The position numbers and the translations under genes are program-made. From contig JAHLFP010000066.1 in assembly GCA_018883715.1 (NCBI GenBank), forward strand, positions 1 to 43,429: a DNA stretch of 43,429 nucleotides, in the 5' to 3' direction. This document shows positions 33,052 to 41,125 of this stretch, piece by piece (positions within the stretch are counted from its first letter, which is position 1; every line of letters begins with the position of its first letter). Below the pieces are notes generated by a model. It worked only from the letters and a program-made list of their open reading frames with translations, was not told where the DNA came from and did no database searches. Source of the stretch: Candidatus Allofournierella pullistercoris. GTDB lineage: Bacteria > Bacillota > Clostridia > Oscillospirales > Ruminococcaceae.

Positions 33052-33546
33052 TTATGCTTTTTTAGCCAGTCGGTCCTGAATTTCCTGGGCCAGTTCTGGG
33101 CACACAAAAGCCGAGATGTCGCCCCCAAAGCTTGCCACCTGCCGTACCATGGAAGAAGACAGGTACATATACTCAATGGCGGTGGTCATGAACATGGTTT
33201 CCATGCTGGGGCACAGCTTTTTGTTGGTCAAAGCCATCTGGAACTCATATTCAAAATCGCTGACCGCACGCAGGCCCTTGACCACGGTACAGGGGCCAAT
33301 TTTTCTTGCATAATCAGCCAGCAAACCATCAAAAAATTCCACCCGCACATTGGGTAAATCTGCGGTGACACGGCTTGCCATGTCCACCCGCTCCTGCCCC
33401 GAAAAAGCAGTGTTATTTTTTGCATAGTTCACCATCACCAGCACCACCACCTCATCAAACAAGCGGGCTGTGCGGCGAATAATATCCAGATGTCCCTTGG
33501 TGATTGGGTCAAAACTTCCAGGACACAAAGCGATCCGTTTTTCCAT
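33052..33546 (-). CDS. coaD: Phosphopantetheine adenylyltransferase
   Basis: 164 residues, full length. GSFDPITKGHLDII holds the HIGH-like nucleotidyl-transfer motif (T/KGH), then VVKGLRAVSDFEYEFQMA and YLSSSMVRQVASFGG (the ISSxxVR motif). Makes dephospho-CoA from 4'-phosphopantetheine and ATP. The ATG follows a weakly purine-rich leader. Transcribed apart from coaE. Confidence 0.97.
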   Translation of the reverse strand: MEKRIALCPGSFDPITKGHLDIIRRTARLFDEVVVLVMVNYAKNNTAFSGQERVDMASRVTADLPNVRVEFFDGLLADYARKIGPCTVVKGLRAVSDFEYEFQMALTNKKLCPSMETMFMTTAIEYMYLSSSMVRQVASFGGDISAFVCPELAQEIQDRLAKKA

Positions 33547-33585
33547 ATAGTGTTCCTTCCCTGTTGGTATTGCCAGCTCAAAATC

Positions 33586-33619
33586 AGACCGCCCACCGGA
33601 TTACTCCAGTGGGCGGTCT
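33586..33619. terminator. Hairpin between lysA-like gene and coaD
   Basis: AGACCGCCCAC (33586-33596) pairs with GTGGGCGGTCT (33609-33619). It lies ~65 bp after the decarboxylase stop; T-rich on both sides, though interrupted. Confidence 0.65.
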
Positions 33620-33684
33620 TCCTTTTTGCTTAAACGCTCTGCCTTATAGAGTGCTTTTATTATAGCTTTTCAACAAAAGATTTG

Positions 33685-34986
33685 TCAATGCGCAAGCTTT
33701 TCCTTGTCCTCTTCCAACACCTCTTGAATCTTTGCAAAATAGGGGGTGTTGTCCAAGGTAGCAAAGTAGTCCAGCTCGGTTTCTGCACGACGAATCACCC
33801 GATGGCTTCCATCTTCGCACAGTAGCACTTCCGCACTGCGCAGTTTGCCGTTGTAGTTGTATCCCATGGAAAAGCCGTGGGCGCCGGTGTCGTGAATAAC
33901 CAGCATATCCCCTATCTCAATCTTGGGCAGAGGACGGTCGATGGCAAACTTATCGTTGTTTTCACACAAGCCGCCGGTTACATCATACACATGGTCGCAG
34001 GGCTGTTGTTCCTTGCCCAACACCGTAATATGATGGTATGCTCCATACATAGCCGGACGCATCAGGTTTGCGGCGCAGGCATCCAAACCGATGTACTCCT
34101 TTTGAATGTGCTTTTCATGAAGGACCGTTGCCACCAGATGCCCATAGGGAGCCAGCATATACCGTCCAAGCTCGGTAAAAATCGCCACATCGTCCATGCC
34201 TTCCGGTACAAGAATCTCCTCAAACTGCTGGCGTACCCCTTCCCCAATCTTCATAATATCGGAACTGGGCTCCTCTGGCAGGTAATCCACACCAATACCG
34301 CCGGACAGGTTCACAAAGGCAATGTGTGCCCCTGTGGCCTTATGCAGACGCACCGCCAGGCGGAACAGAATGCCAGCCAGAACTGGATAATAGTCGTTGC
34401 TGGTGGTATTGCTGGCCAAGAATGCATGGATGCCAAAATGCTTGACCCCTTTTTCCTTCAAGCGGGTGAAGGCTTGCAACATCTGTTCCTCGGTCATTCC
34501 ATACTTGGACTGAGCCGGTTCGTCCATGATGTCATTTCCCAAGGAAAAGGTTCCGCCGGGATTGTACCGACAGCAAACGGTATCCGGTAGACCCGCCACC
34601 TTCTCTAGAAAATCCAGGTGGGTGTAATCATCCAGATTGATGTAAGCGCCCATCTCATAGGCTTTTTTCATGTCCTGTACCGGGGTCACGTTGGAAGAGA
34701 ACATCACATCACTGCCCGTAAAGCCACAGGCCTCACTGAGTACCAGTTCGGTGTAGGTGGAGCAGTCCACCCCGCAGCCCTCTTCTTTGAGGATGCTGAG
34801 CAAGGCAGGGGTGGGAGTCGCTTTTACCGCAAAGTACTCTTTAAACCCCTTGTTCCATGCAAACGCTTTGGCAAGTCGTCTCGCATTTTCACGGATGCCT
34901 TTTTCATCATAGATATGAAAAGGGGTGGGAACGTCCTTGGCAATGGCCTGCGCCTGTTGCAAGCTGAGAAACGGTGTCTTTTGCAT
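33685..34986 (-). CDS. Diaminopimelate-decarboxylase-like PLP enzyme
   Basis: 433 residues of the alanine-racemase-fold group IV decarboxylases. PLP lysine in YFAVKATPTPAL; VDCSTYTELVLS; C-terminal YDVTGGLCENNDKFA holds the active-site Cys of the partner chain (normally GP(I/V)CES(G/S)D). Where classical LysA has HxHIGS, this protein has FGIHAFLASNTTSNDYY, so it belongs to a divergent clade. Lysine formation from meso-diaminopimelate is most likely; a related carboxy-amine decarboxylase is possible. Single gene with a recognisable promoter. Confidence 0.82.
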   Translation of the reverse strand: MQKTPFLSLQQAQAIAKDVPTPFHIYDEKGIRENARRLAKAFAWNKGFKEYFAVKATPTPALLSILKEEGCGVDCSTYTELVLSEACGFTGSDVMFSSNVTPVQDMKKAYEMGAYINLDDYTHLDFLEKVAGLPDTVCCRYNPGGTFSLGNDIMDEPAQSKYGMTEEQMLQAFTRLKEKGVKHFGIHAFLASNTTSNDYYPVLAGILFRLAVRLHKATGAHIAFVNLSGGIGVDYLPEEPSSDIMKIGEGVRQQFEEILVPEGMDDVAIFTELGRYMLAPYGHLVATVLHEKHIQKEYIGLDACAANLMRPAMYGAYHHITVLGKEQQPCDHVYDVTGGLCENNDKFAIDRPLPKIEIGDMLVIHDTGAHGFSMGYNYNGKLRSAEVLLCEDGSHRVIRRAETELDYFATLDNTPYFAKIQEVLEEDKEKLAH

Positions 34987-35012
34987 ACAGTATCCTCTCT
35001 ATCCAAATTTTT

Positions 35013-35041
35013 AATTTATCAAAGCATACCACAAAAGACAA
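35013..35041 (-). promoter_or_regulatory. Promoter of the decarboxylase gene
   Basis: Minus strand TTGTCT (35036-35041), 17-bp spacer, TAAATT (35013-35018). Leader of ~20 nt. Confidence 0.5.
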
Positions 35042-35065
35042 AAAGTTTCAATTCCAATCTTTTTC

Positions 35066-36220
35066 TTACAACTCTTTTAATGCATCCAGCAATTTCTCGG
35101 CACGGTCGGTTTTCTCCCAGGTTACCCCCACATCTTCCCGTCCGATGTGGCCATAAGCCGCCACCTTTTGATAGCCAGGCTTTCTCAGCTCCAAGGCTTC
35201 CATAATCGCCGCCGGGCGCAGGTCAAACACCTTGCGCACTGCCCGCTCCAGTCGAGTGTCCTCCACTGTGCCAGTGCCGAATGTATCCACCAGGATGCTC
35301 ACCGGCTCTGCCACACCAATGGCATAGGCCAGTTGTACCTCACACCGACTTGCCAGCTTTGCCGCCACGATGTTTTTGGCAACCCAACGTGCCGCATAGG
35401 CACCGCTTCGGTCCACCTTGCTGGGGTCTTTTCCGCTGAATGCACCGCCACCATGCCGTGCATAACCGCCATACGTATCCACAATGATTTTTCGGCCGGT
35501 CAAACCACAATCTCCCATGGGGCCACCCACCACAAAGCGTCCTGTGGGATTGATGTAATAGCGGGTATCCTCGTCCAACAGTTCCGCAGGAATCACCGCA
35601 TGGATTACCTGCTCCAACAAATCCTTGCGCAGCTGCTCCATGGAAACATCCGGGCTGTGCTGGCTGGATACTACCACCGCATCCACACGCACCGGCTTGC
35701 CGTCCTGATACTCCACTGTCACCTGGCTTTTGCCATCCGGACGCAGATAGGACAGGGTACCGTCCTTGCGCACCTGGGTCAGCCGCCGGGCAAGACGATG
35801 GGCCAGGCTGATGGGAAGAGGCATGGCCTCCGGGGTTTCGTCGCAGGCGTAACCAAACATCATGCCCTGGTCCCCTGCACCGCCCACCTGGTCGTTGGTG
35901 CCAAGGGCAATATCCGGGCTTTGCTCGTGAAGATTGGAAATCACTGCACAGGTGTTGCAGTCAAATCCATAGGCCGCATCATCATACCCAATTTCACCAA
36001 TTACCTGCCGGGCAATGGACTGCACATCCACCGAAGCGGTTGTGGTCACCTCACCCATGATATGCACAAGGCCAGTGGAACAGGTGGTTTCACAGGCTAC
36101 ACGGGCGGCTGGGTCCTGTGCCAGAATGGCATCCAGCACCGCATCGCTAATCTGGTCACAAATTTTATCGGGATGGCCCTCGGTCACAGACTCCGATGTA
36201 AAAAAAATACGCTCGCTCAT
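35066..36220 (-). CDS. metK: S-adenosylmethionine synthetase
   Basis: 384 residues from ATG 36220 (AGGAGG seven bases upstream; the frame continues upstream into the riboswitch, without similarity). Motifs: [61 protein letters not shown] (P-loop-like), ATMEAL-type end. Makes SAM from methionine and ATP, with K+ and Mg2+. Preceded by a SAM-I riboswitch, so it is switched off when SAM is plentiful. Confidence 0.98.
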   Translation of the reverse strand: MSERIFFTSESVTEGHPDKICDQISDAVLDAILAQDPAARVACETTCSTGLVHIMGEVTTTASVDVQSIARQVIGEIGYDDAAYGFDCNTCAVISNLHEQSPDIALGTNDQVGGAGDQGMMFGYACDETPEAMPLPISLAHRLARRLTQVRKDGTLSYLRPDGKSQVTVEYQDGKPVRVDAVVVSSQHSPDVSMEQLRKDLLEQVIHAVIPAELLDEDTRYYINPTGRFVVGGPMGDCGLTGRKIIVDTYGGYARHGGGAFSGKDPSKVDRSGAYAARWVAKNIVAAKLASRCEVQLAYAIGVAEPVSILVDTFGTGTVEDTRLERAVRKVFDLRPAAIMEALELRKPGYQKVAAYGHIGREDVGVTWEKTDRAEKLLDALKEL

Positions 36221-36273
36221 ACATTTGCCTCCTAAATCCATTTTGCTGAAATGAACAACAACTTGTCGGAAAC

Positions 36274-36405
36274 AAAAAACGCTCAGAAGCCCGAAAGCCC
36301 CTGAGCGATAACGCTTATCTTTCGGTTTCCCGCAGGATTTAGCACCTTGCACAAGGCAGGTTGCTGGACTTCATCGGGCCTGATCCCTCCGTCACTCTTG
36401 ATAAG
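36274..36405 (-). ncRNA. SAM-I (S-box) riboswitch with terminator
   Basis: On the minus strand the aptamer runs from CTTATCAAGAG (36405) through GGAGGGATCAGGCCCGATGA and CAGCAACC to GGTGCTAAATCC and AGATAAG (36314). P1 is formed by CTTATC and GATAAG. It is followed by the terminator CGCTCAG...CTGAGCG (36280-36307) and a T6 run. The second GCGTTATCGCTCAG strand can pair with P1, giving the antiterminator. Classic OFF switch in front of metK. Confidence 0.97.
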
Positions 36406-36429
36406 TTGCGATTCAATTTTCTTTCACGA

Positions 36430-36459
36430 AGTATAGCACAGCTGTGCAGATTTTGTCAA
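36430..36459 (-). promoter_or_regulatory. metK promoter with a palindromic spacer
   Basis: Minus strand perfect TTGACA (36454-36459), 18-bp spacer, TATACT (36430-36435). The spacer carries the perfect 12-bp palindrome GCACAGCTGTGC (36436-36447). The -35 overlaps the ribU stop codon. Confidence 0.8.
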
Positions 36460-37067
36460 GCGGATTTTTTCCGGCCATGCAACATGGGGCTAAGGGGCTT
36501 ATACACCACAAAAGCCAGGACACTGGTCAGAAGCCCTTTTACCAAAGTGAATGGGGTGTTGAAAATCAGCAAGCACTCCAGCAGTCCGTTTACGTCAGGG
36601 CGCAAAGCCTGATAAGCCTCAATGATTAGGTCCATGCCTCCATACAAATTGCTGTACACCGGGTAAATGACAAAATAGTTGACGGGCAAGGACACAACTG
36701 CCATCACCGCCGCCCCCAGCAAGGAAGCCACCACAGCACCTCGCAGGGTTTTGTTTCTCTGGTACACCAGCCCGGCAGAGGCAACAAATGCCGCCCCCAG
36801 CAGGAAATTGCACAGCTCTCCCACCCCTGCAGTGGTAGTACCTCCCACGATTAAATTTAGTAGGTTTTTTAAAAGACATACCAGCACACCCCACGCTGGC
36901 CCCATACTAAAGGCCGCAAGCAGAGCCGGAAGCTCAGATACGTCCATCTTCACGAAACCGGGAATCAACATGGGTAGGCTGAAGCTGAGCATCATCAGCA
37001 CCGCCGCCACAGCAGAAAGCATGGCGGTAACCACCAAATTGCGTACACGAAGCGTTGACTTTGTCAT
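36456..37067 (-). CDS. ribU: Riboflavin ECF transporter substrate-binding component
   Basis: 203 residues from ATG 37067 (AAGGAGGAA upstream). About six helices; VKMDVSELPALLAAFSMGPAWG and CLLKNLLNLIVGGTTTAGVGELCNFLLG are the RibU-type S-component signature. Binds riboflavin and works with the shared EcfA-EcfA'-EcfT energising module, not present here. The FMN riboswitch upstream fixes the substrate assignment. Short basic C-terminus GRKKSA. Confidence 0.95.
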   Translation of the reverse strand: MTKSTLRVRNLVVTAMLSAVAAVLMMLSFSLPMLIPGFVKMDVSELPALLAAFSMGPAWGVLVCLLKNLLNLIVGGTTTAGVGELCNFLLGAAFVASAGLVYQRNKTLRGAVVASLLGAAVMAVVSLPVNYFVIYPVYSNLYGGMDLIIEAYQALRPDVNGLLECLLIFNTPFTLVKGLLTSVLAFVVYKPLSPMLHGRKKSA

Positions 37068-37154
37068 GGGAAAATTCCTCCTTGGGCTTATTCGCCCTAT
37101 TTTAATTTGGAAAATCAGCCCCAAGCCGTACATCATTGGCAGGAAACAAAATGC

Positions 37155-37184
37155 GCCCTTTTACAGCTAAAACCGTAAAAGGGC
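37155..37184 (-). terminator. Expression-platform hairpin of the FMN riboswitch
   Basis: GCCCTTTTAC and GTAAAAGGGC with a 10-base loop, followed on the minus strand by GCATTTTGTTT. The T run is interrupted, so termination may be weak, or the stem may act otherwise. Confidence 0.65.
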
Positions 37185-37211
37185 ACAACAAAACGAGCTA
37201 TATCGCCGCTG

Positions 37212-37328
37212 TTTCTTTCATCCGGACTATTACCGTCGGCTCTGGACTTTCACCAGATCAGCACACCCATCGCTGGATGTGGTCGCGGGCTATACCGCCG
37301 GTGGGGACTTGCACCCCGCCCTGAAACT
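37212..37328 (-). ncRNA. FMN riboswitch (RFN element)
   Basis: On the minus strand: AGGGCGGGGTGCAAGTCCCC, ACCGGCGGTATAGCCCGCGA, GATCTGGTGAAAGTCCAGAG, CCGACGGTAATAGTCCGGAT and closing GAAAGAAAC. All conserved RFN blocks are present. Controls ribU. Confidence 0.98.
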
Positions 37329-37344
37329 GCTTTCCTTATACTGG

Positions 37345-37373
37345 ATTATAGCAGGTTGTTCTGAAATTTTCAA
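37345..37373 (-). promoter_or_regulatory. ribU promoter
   Basis: Minus strand TTGAAA (37368-37373), 17-bp spacer, perfect TATAAT (37345-37350), just before the RFN element. Confidence 0.85.
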
Positions 37374-37383
37374 CCACCATATT

Positions 37384-37420
37384 GTGATTCTCACCAAATT
37401 TTTTCAAAAACCAGAATCAC
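37384..37420 (+). promoter_or_regulatory. Distal inverted repeat upstream of mscS
   Basis: GTGATTCT (37384-37391) and AGAATCAC (37413-37420), perfect 8-bp arms 21 bases apart. Same 7-mer as the proximal repeat at 37457-37484. Confidence 0.65.
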
Positions 37421-37456
37421 ACTTTAATGAATACCTAAGTTTTTAGGGGAATATTG

Positions 37457-37493
37457 TAGAATCATACCCCATAAAGTGATTCTATGGTATACT
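37457..37493 (+). promoter_or_regulatory. mscS promoter with proximal inverted repeat
   Basis: TAGAATCA (37457-37464) and TGATTCTA (37477-37484), perfect arms 12 bases apart, directly before an extended -10 TGgTATACT (37485-37493). The repeat covers the -35 area, so a bound dimer would control initiation. Confidence 0.7.
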
Positions 37494-37529
37494 AAATCCG
37501 AAATTAACTCAAAAGGATGGTTGTCTTTT

Positions 37530-38645
37530 ATGCTGGAAGAGATTCAGTCTCGTGTCGCTGAAATAAGCGAGATCAACAATATAAGCAACATCACCGAAAC
37601 GCCGGATTTCTGGCTTCGGCTATTGCTGTGTGTGGGTGGCTTTTTTATCGCCTACCTGTTCAGCCGTTTGGTGCGGTATAAACTCATGCCCGCACTGGTC
37701 AAAAAGTTAAAAAGCGGAAAAAACAAGGGCTTTTACCTGATTGCCAACGGTTTTTCCAAGCCTGCTCCCGTCTTTGTGTGGACGGTGTCCTTCTATCTGG
37801 CCTGTCTGTTCCTGCCCCTGCCGACACAGATTTTACAGCCCCTGCTGTCGGTTTTACACAAGTTGCTGAACCTTACGCTGATTTGCCTGTTCGCCTGGGG
37901 TCTTATCAACAGCAGTGACGTGGGCCCTTTGCTCTTCCATGATATGCGGGACCGGCTGGATTTAGAGATGGACACCACCGCTTCCAACTTCCTGAACAAA
38001 ATCATCAAAGGTGTGATTCTGGTTTTTGCCGGCCTGATGATTTTGCAGGAACTGGGCGTGCAGGTGGACAGCCTGATTGCCAGCTTGGGACTGGTTGGTT
38101 TGACCGTATCCCTTGCTGCCAAGGATTACGCTACCAACTTCTTCGGCGGTCTTGTGGTCATTATGGAAAAACCCTTTTCCATTGGTGACTGGATTTTGTG
38201 CCCCGATGGCGAAGGCGAGGTGGTGGATATTTCCTTCCGTTCCACCCGCATCCGTCAGCAGAACAACACTGTTCTGGTTATCCCCAACAGCACCTTGGTG
38301 AACAACGCTGTGACCAACTACACCGAGATTGAAAAGCGCCTTGCCAAGTTTATCTTGGGTATTGCTTATCAGGCCACCAAGGAGCAGCTGGACCATCTGA
38401 TGCAGGACATTCGCTCCATGCTGGCCAGCCGGGACGATGTACACGAAGACAGCATCCGGGTGCGGTTCACCGGATTTGGCGCCTCCAGCCTGGATTTGCT
38501 GGTTCAGTTTTACACCAAAACCGGCGATTACGGCGAGTTTTTAGCCATTCAGGAAGCAGTGAATTTTGAGCTTCTGGGACTGGTACAAAAGAACGGATGT
38601 AGCTTCGCTTTCCCCTCCACCAGCGTTTACATCGAGCAAACCTAA
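37530..38645 (+). CDS. MscS-family mechanosensitive channel
   Basis: 371 residues from ATG 37530 (AAAAGGA 12 bases upstream). Three to five helices; the pore-lining helix and MscS beta domain run from GLVGLTVSLAAKDYATNFFGGLVVIMEKPFSIGDWI-type sequence (e.g. SLAAKDYATNFFGG) to VVDISFRSTRIRQQNNTVLVIPNS, then the alpha/beta C-terminal domain. The N-terminal ~60 residues extend the basic MscS core. Opens on membrane tension. Its promoter carries paired inverted repeats, unlike a simple constitutive gene. Second tension channel in the window besides mscL. Confidence 0.94.
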   Translation: MLEEIQSRVAEISEINNISNITETPDFWLRLLLCVGGFFIAYLFSRLVRYKLMPALVKKLKSGKNKGFYLIANGFSKPAPVFVWTVSFYLACLFLPLPTQILQPLLSVLHKLLNLTLICLFAWGLINSSDVGPLLFHDMRDRLDLEMDTTASNFLNKIIKGVILVFAGLMILQELGVQVDSLIASLGLVGLTVSLAAKDYATNFFGGLVVIMEKPFSIGDWILCPDGEGEVVDISFRSTRIRQQNNTVLVIPNSTLVNNAVTNYTEIEKRLAKFILGIAYQATKEQLDHLMQDIRSMLASRDDVHEDSIRVRFTGFGASSLDLLVQFYTKTGDYGEFLAIQEAVNFELLGLVQKNGCSFAFPSTSVYIEQT

Positions 38646-38733
38646 TCATATTTTCGCATAATAGATTACAGTCAGAACCCCCGGCAAAGCCAGGGACTTG
38701 AACAGTCCCAAAAGAGCATCATACGGATAAAAC

Positions 38734-38770
38734 AAAAAGACGAACAGGAATATTCCTGTTCGTCTTTTTT
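38734..38770. terminator. Bidirectional terminator between mscS and the pseudouridine synthase
   Basis: Near-perfect palindrome AAAAAGACGAACAGGA / TCCTGTTCGTCTTTTT with flanking T runs on both strands. It ends the two converging units. Confidence 0.92.
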
Positions 38771-38776
38771 ATGCTC

Positions 38777-39616
38777 TTATCCTCGGCGAGCAGGGCGGCG
38801 AGTCTGCTTTGCTCCCCGCTTTTGGGCTTTCTGCCGACGCTCTTCTGCTTGTTGCTGGGATTGCTGGGTCTGTGCCTTTGCCTTGCCTTTCTGTGCAGCT
38901 GCACGCAGGGCAGCTACTTCGCTTTTGGTCAGCTCTCTGTACTGACCGGGCTGGAGCATACCCATCTTCACTGCGCCCATGGCATTCCGGCGCAGACGGA
39001 TTACCTCCAGGCCAACTGCCTGGCACATCCGGCGAATCTCACGGTTTTTGCCCTCCTTGATGGTCATCTCCATCACGGTACGGCCCGGCTCATCCACCAC
39101 CACGTTGATAACGGCGGGCTGGGTTACAGTGCCATCGTCCAGGGTTACACCCTTGCTGAGGGCGATAATCTGCTCTTCCTCGGCACGGGGTCGCACCGTT
39201 ACCCGGTACAGCTTGCTCACACCGTGGGAGGGGTGCATCATCAGGTTGGCAAAGTTGCCATCGTTGGTCAGCAGCAGCAAGCCCTCGCTGTCCTTGTCAA
39301 GCCGTCCCACCGGGAACACCCGGACAGGATACTCGCTCACAAGGTCCATAACGGTTTTACGTCCCCGGTCGTCGCTTGTGGTGGTAACAAAACCACGGGG
39401 CTTGTGCAGCATCAGATAGTGCATTTCCTGCTTTTTCTCCAGGCGAATCCGCTGTCCATCGATGCTGATTACATCTCGGTTAATGTCCATCTTGTCGCCC
39501 AGTCGAACCGGGTGACCGTTCACCTTAACTCGTCCCTCCAGAATAATCTGCTCTGCCGCACGGCGGGAGCACATACCCTGTTCTGCCATCACTTTTTGTA
39601 TCCGTTCCAGTGCCAT
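38777..39616 (-). CDS. RsuA/RluB-type pseudouridine synthase
   Basis: 279 residues. N-terminal S4 domain (RIQKVMAEQGMCSRRAAEQI, GRVKVNG), catalytic Asp107 in FPVGRLDKDSEGLLLLTND, then EGKNREIRRMCQAVG. The last ~45 residues form a Gln/Lys/Arg-rich tail (KAQTQQSQQQAEERRQKAQK), probably RNA-binding. Isomerises a uridine in rRNA (RluB, 23S, is typical of this neighbourhood). Last gene of the M50-ScpAB operon. Confidence 0.94.
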   Translation of the reverse strand: MALERIQKVMAEQGMCSRRAAEQIILEGRVKVNGHPVRLGDKMDINRDVISIDGQRIRLEKKQEMHYLMLHKPRGFVTTTSDDRGRKTVMDLVSEYPVRVFPVGRLDKDSEGLLLLTNDGNFANLMMHPSHGVSKLYRVTVRPRAEEEQIIALSKGVTLDDGTVTQPAVINVVVDEPGRTVMEMTIKEGKNREIRRMCQAVGLEVIRLRRNAMGAVKMGMLQPGQYRELTKSEVAALRAAAQKGKAKAQTQQSQQQAEERRQKAQKRGAKQTRRPARRG

Positions 39617-39664
39617 ATTTGTTCGTCCTTTTTATTGTTTGAAAGTGTAATTGCTTGCTTTTTG

Positions 39665-40078
39665 TTATTCCTGGGTGGAGGTGGGCTGAGAATCTGCCCC
39701 CTGCCCTGCAATAGGCGGCTCAGACTTGCTCAGCATGGTGGTCAGCTTGTCCACCAGTTCCGGCACCATGTTCAAGGCCCGGTCCACGGTGCTGGCATGG
39801 TCTGCCAGCTGAATGGTGCGAACGTGACCGTCCTGAATCACAAGAAATGCCACCGGTGTCACCGACACCCCGGCACCACCGCCGCCGCCGAACAGTTCTT
39901 TGGTGGTTTTTGCACCAAAATCCGAACCGCCGGATGCAAAACCAAAGGTCACCTTGGACACCGGCAGAATGGTGGTTCCCTGCACCACAATGGGGTCACC
40001 CACGATGGTGTTGGAGCCAACCATTTCTCGGATTTTATCCATGGTGCCATTCATTAAACCTTCCAGCGCTTTTGCCAT
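39665..40078 (-). CDS. GerW/YtfJ family sporulation protein
   Basis: 137 residues. ALEGLMNGTMDKIREMVGSN, GDPIVVQGTTILPVSKVTFG, then a glycine stretch ELFGGGGGAGVSVTPVAFLV; this is the YtfJ/GerW core. In B. subtilis GerW is made in the forespore and needed for germinant response. Its presence supports a spore-forming ancestry. Between DUF2953 and the pseudouridine synthase, as in other Clostridia. Confidence 0.93.
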   Translation of the reverse strand: MAKALEGLMNGTMDKIREMVGSNTIVGDPIVVQGTTILPVSKVTFGFASGGSDFGAKTTKELFGGGGGAGVSVTPVAFLVIQDGHVRTIQLADHASTVDRALNMVPELVDKLTTMLSKSEPPIAGQGADSQPTSTQE

Positions 40079-40099
40079 AATTTATTCCCTCCCGTGGTG

Positions 40100-41113
40100 T
40101 TATCGTTTTTTCGTTTTGAGAAAACCGCAATGCCAAAGCTGATACAAAGCCCAGATGGCTGTAATCAGTAAGGTTATCAGTTGTGCGGTTAATTTACAGT
40201 GAAAAGATTCTTGCTGCTGGGCTTGCCCGGTGTAATCCGCCACCACATCAAGCTGACGGAACTCCATCCGAAAGAAGTTCTGTACAAGCCCCAAAAAGCT
40301 GTGGATGACCGCTCTGGCCTGTCCCACCCGGATGGCAGTGGACGCCGCATCCGGGCGATAAATGGGCAGATAAACGCGAATGTCATGCACCCGGATGCCC
40401 CACAAAATTTTGCGGATTGCACCTGCCGCCACCGACACAAGGCATTGCAAGCGTCCATCCTGTATCCACTCCAGAATCCAGCTTGTTTCCGGGTCTTTAT
40501 GTGGCCTGTCTGGGGCATTTGCCTTGTTTGGCTTTTGTGCAGATTTGGGTGACTGCACCCTTTTGGCCGAAGTCTGCTTATTTTGGGCAGCTGATTGCTC
40601 GGGTGCAGACTTCTGTTTTTCAGCAGACTGTCTACTTTCAGCCTGACCGTTCTCTCCTTGAGCCGAGAATTTTTCCGGCCCACTTGTCCGCTCCCTTTCC
40701 TGCTGTACAGACAGGGGCTCAGGGCTGGAAGCCGAAATCCCTTTGGATGGCTCCTGCTCCGTCGGGGTAGCCTGGCTTTGGGGCGCTTGCTGTTCTGCGG
40801 AGGTATCTACCCCCTCCGCTGGCTGTTGTGATTTATGCAGTAAAGAAGCACCACCTGTCTTGGGCGGCTTTTTGCCAAAATCAAAGGGCTTTTTTCGCTC
40901 TTTTTTCGGGGGCTGTTCCTCTTTTTCCGCAAAGGGGTACAGCTGCATGGACCAAAATAAAATCCGCAATCGGGCGGAAAACTGGGTTTTTTGGTAGTCA
41001 AGCTGCACCGTAACTGGCACCAGCAACACCGCCAGCAGCAAAACCAGCACTGCCAGCAGACACCAGCCCAATAATTTCAGTAAAAAGAGAATAACCGCCA
41101 GTACCAGTTGCAT
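40100..41113 (-). CDS. DUF2953 protein
   Basis: 337 residues. N-terminal hydrophobic helix (LVLAVILFLLKLLGWCLLAV), LDYQKTQFSARLRILFWSMQ, a long charged linker (~75-200) rich in Lys/Gln/Ser/Glu, and a C-terminal conserved part (GAIRKILWGIRVHDIRVYLP, AVIHSFLGLVQNFFRMEF) with a final helix. Matches DUF2953, regularly found next to gerW. Function unknown; membrane-associated. The linker is longer than usual. Confidence 0.87.
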   Translation of the reverse strand: MQLVLAVILFLLKLLGWCLLAVLVLLLAVLLVPVTVQLDYQKTQFSARLRILFWSMQLYPFAEKEEQPPKKERKKPFDFGKKPPKTGGASLLHKSQQPAEGVDTSAEQQAPQSQATPTEQEPSKGISASSPEPLSVQQERERTSGPEKFSAQGENGQAESRQSAEKQKSAPEQSAAQNKQTSAKRVQSPKSAQKPNKANAPDRPHKDPETSWILEWIQDGRLQCLVSVAAGAIRKILWGIRVHDIRVYLPIYRPDAASTAIRVGQARAVIHSFLGLVQNFFRMEFRQLDVVADYTGQAQQQESFHCKLTAQLITLLITAIWALYQLWHCGFLKTKKR

Positions 41114-41125
41114 ACACTCGCCCCC

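Noticed and set aside
35066..36352. Longer MetK, CoaE, response-regulator and RF1 starts
   Set aside because: The extra upstream codons lack family similarity and in metK run into the riboswitch terminator; internal ATGs have better RBSs or overlap stops of the preceding gene.
38690..38708. tRNA-like T-arm (GGGACTTGAACAGTCCC) after mscS
   Set aside because: The loop register does not give a TTC-R-A loop on a paired stem and no acceptor, D or anticodon arms can be built around it.
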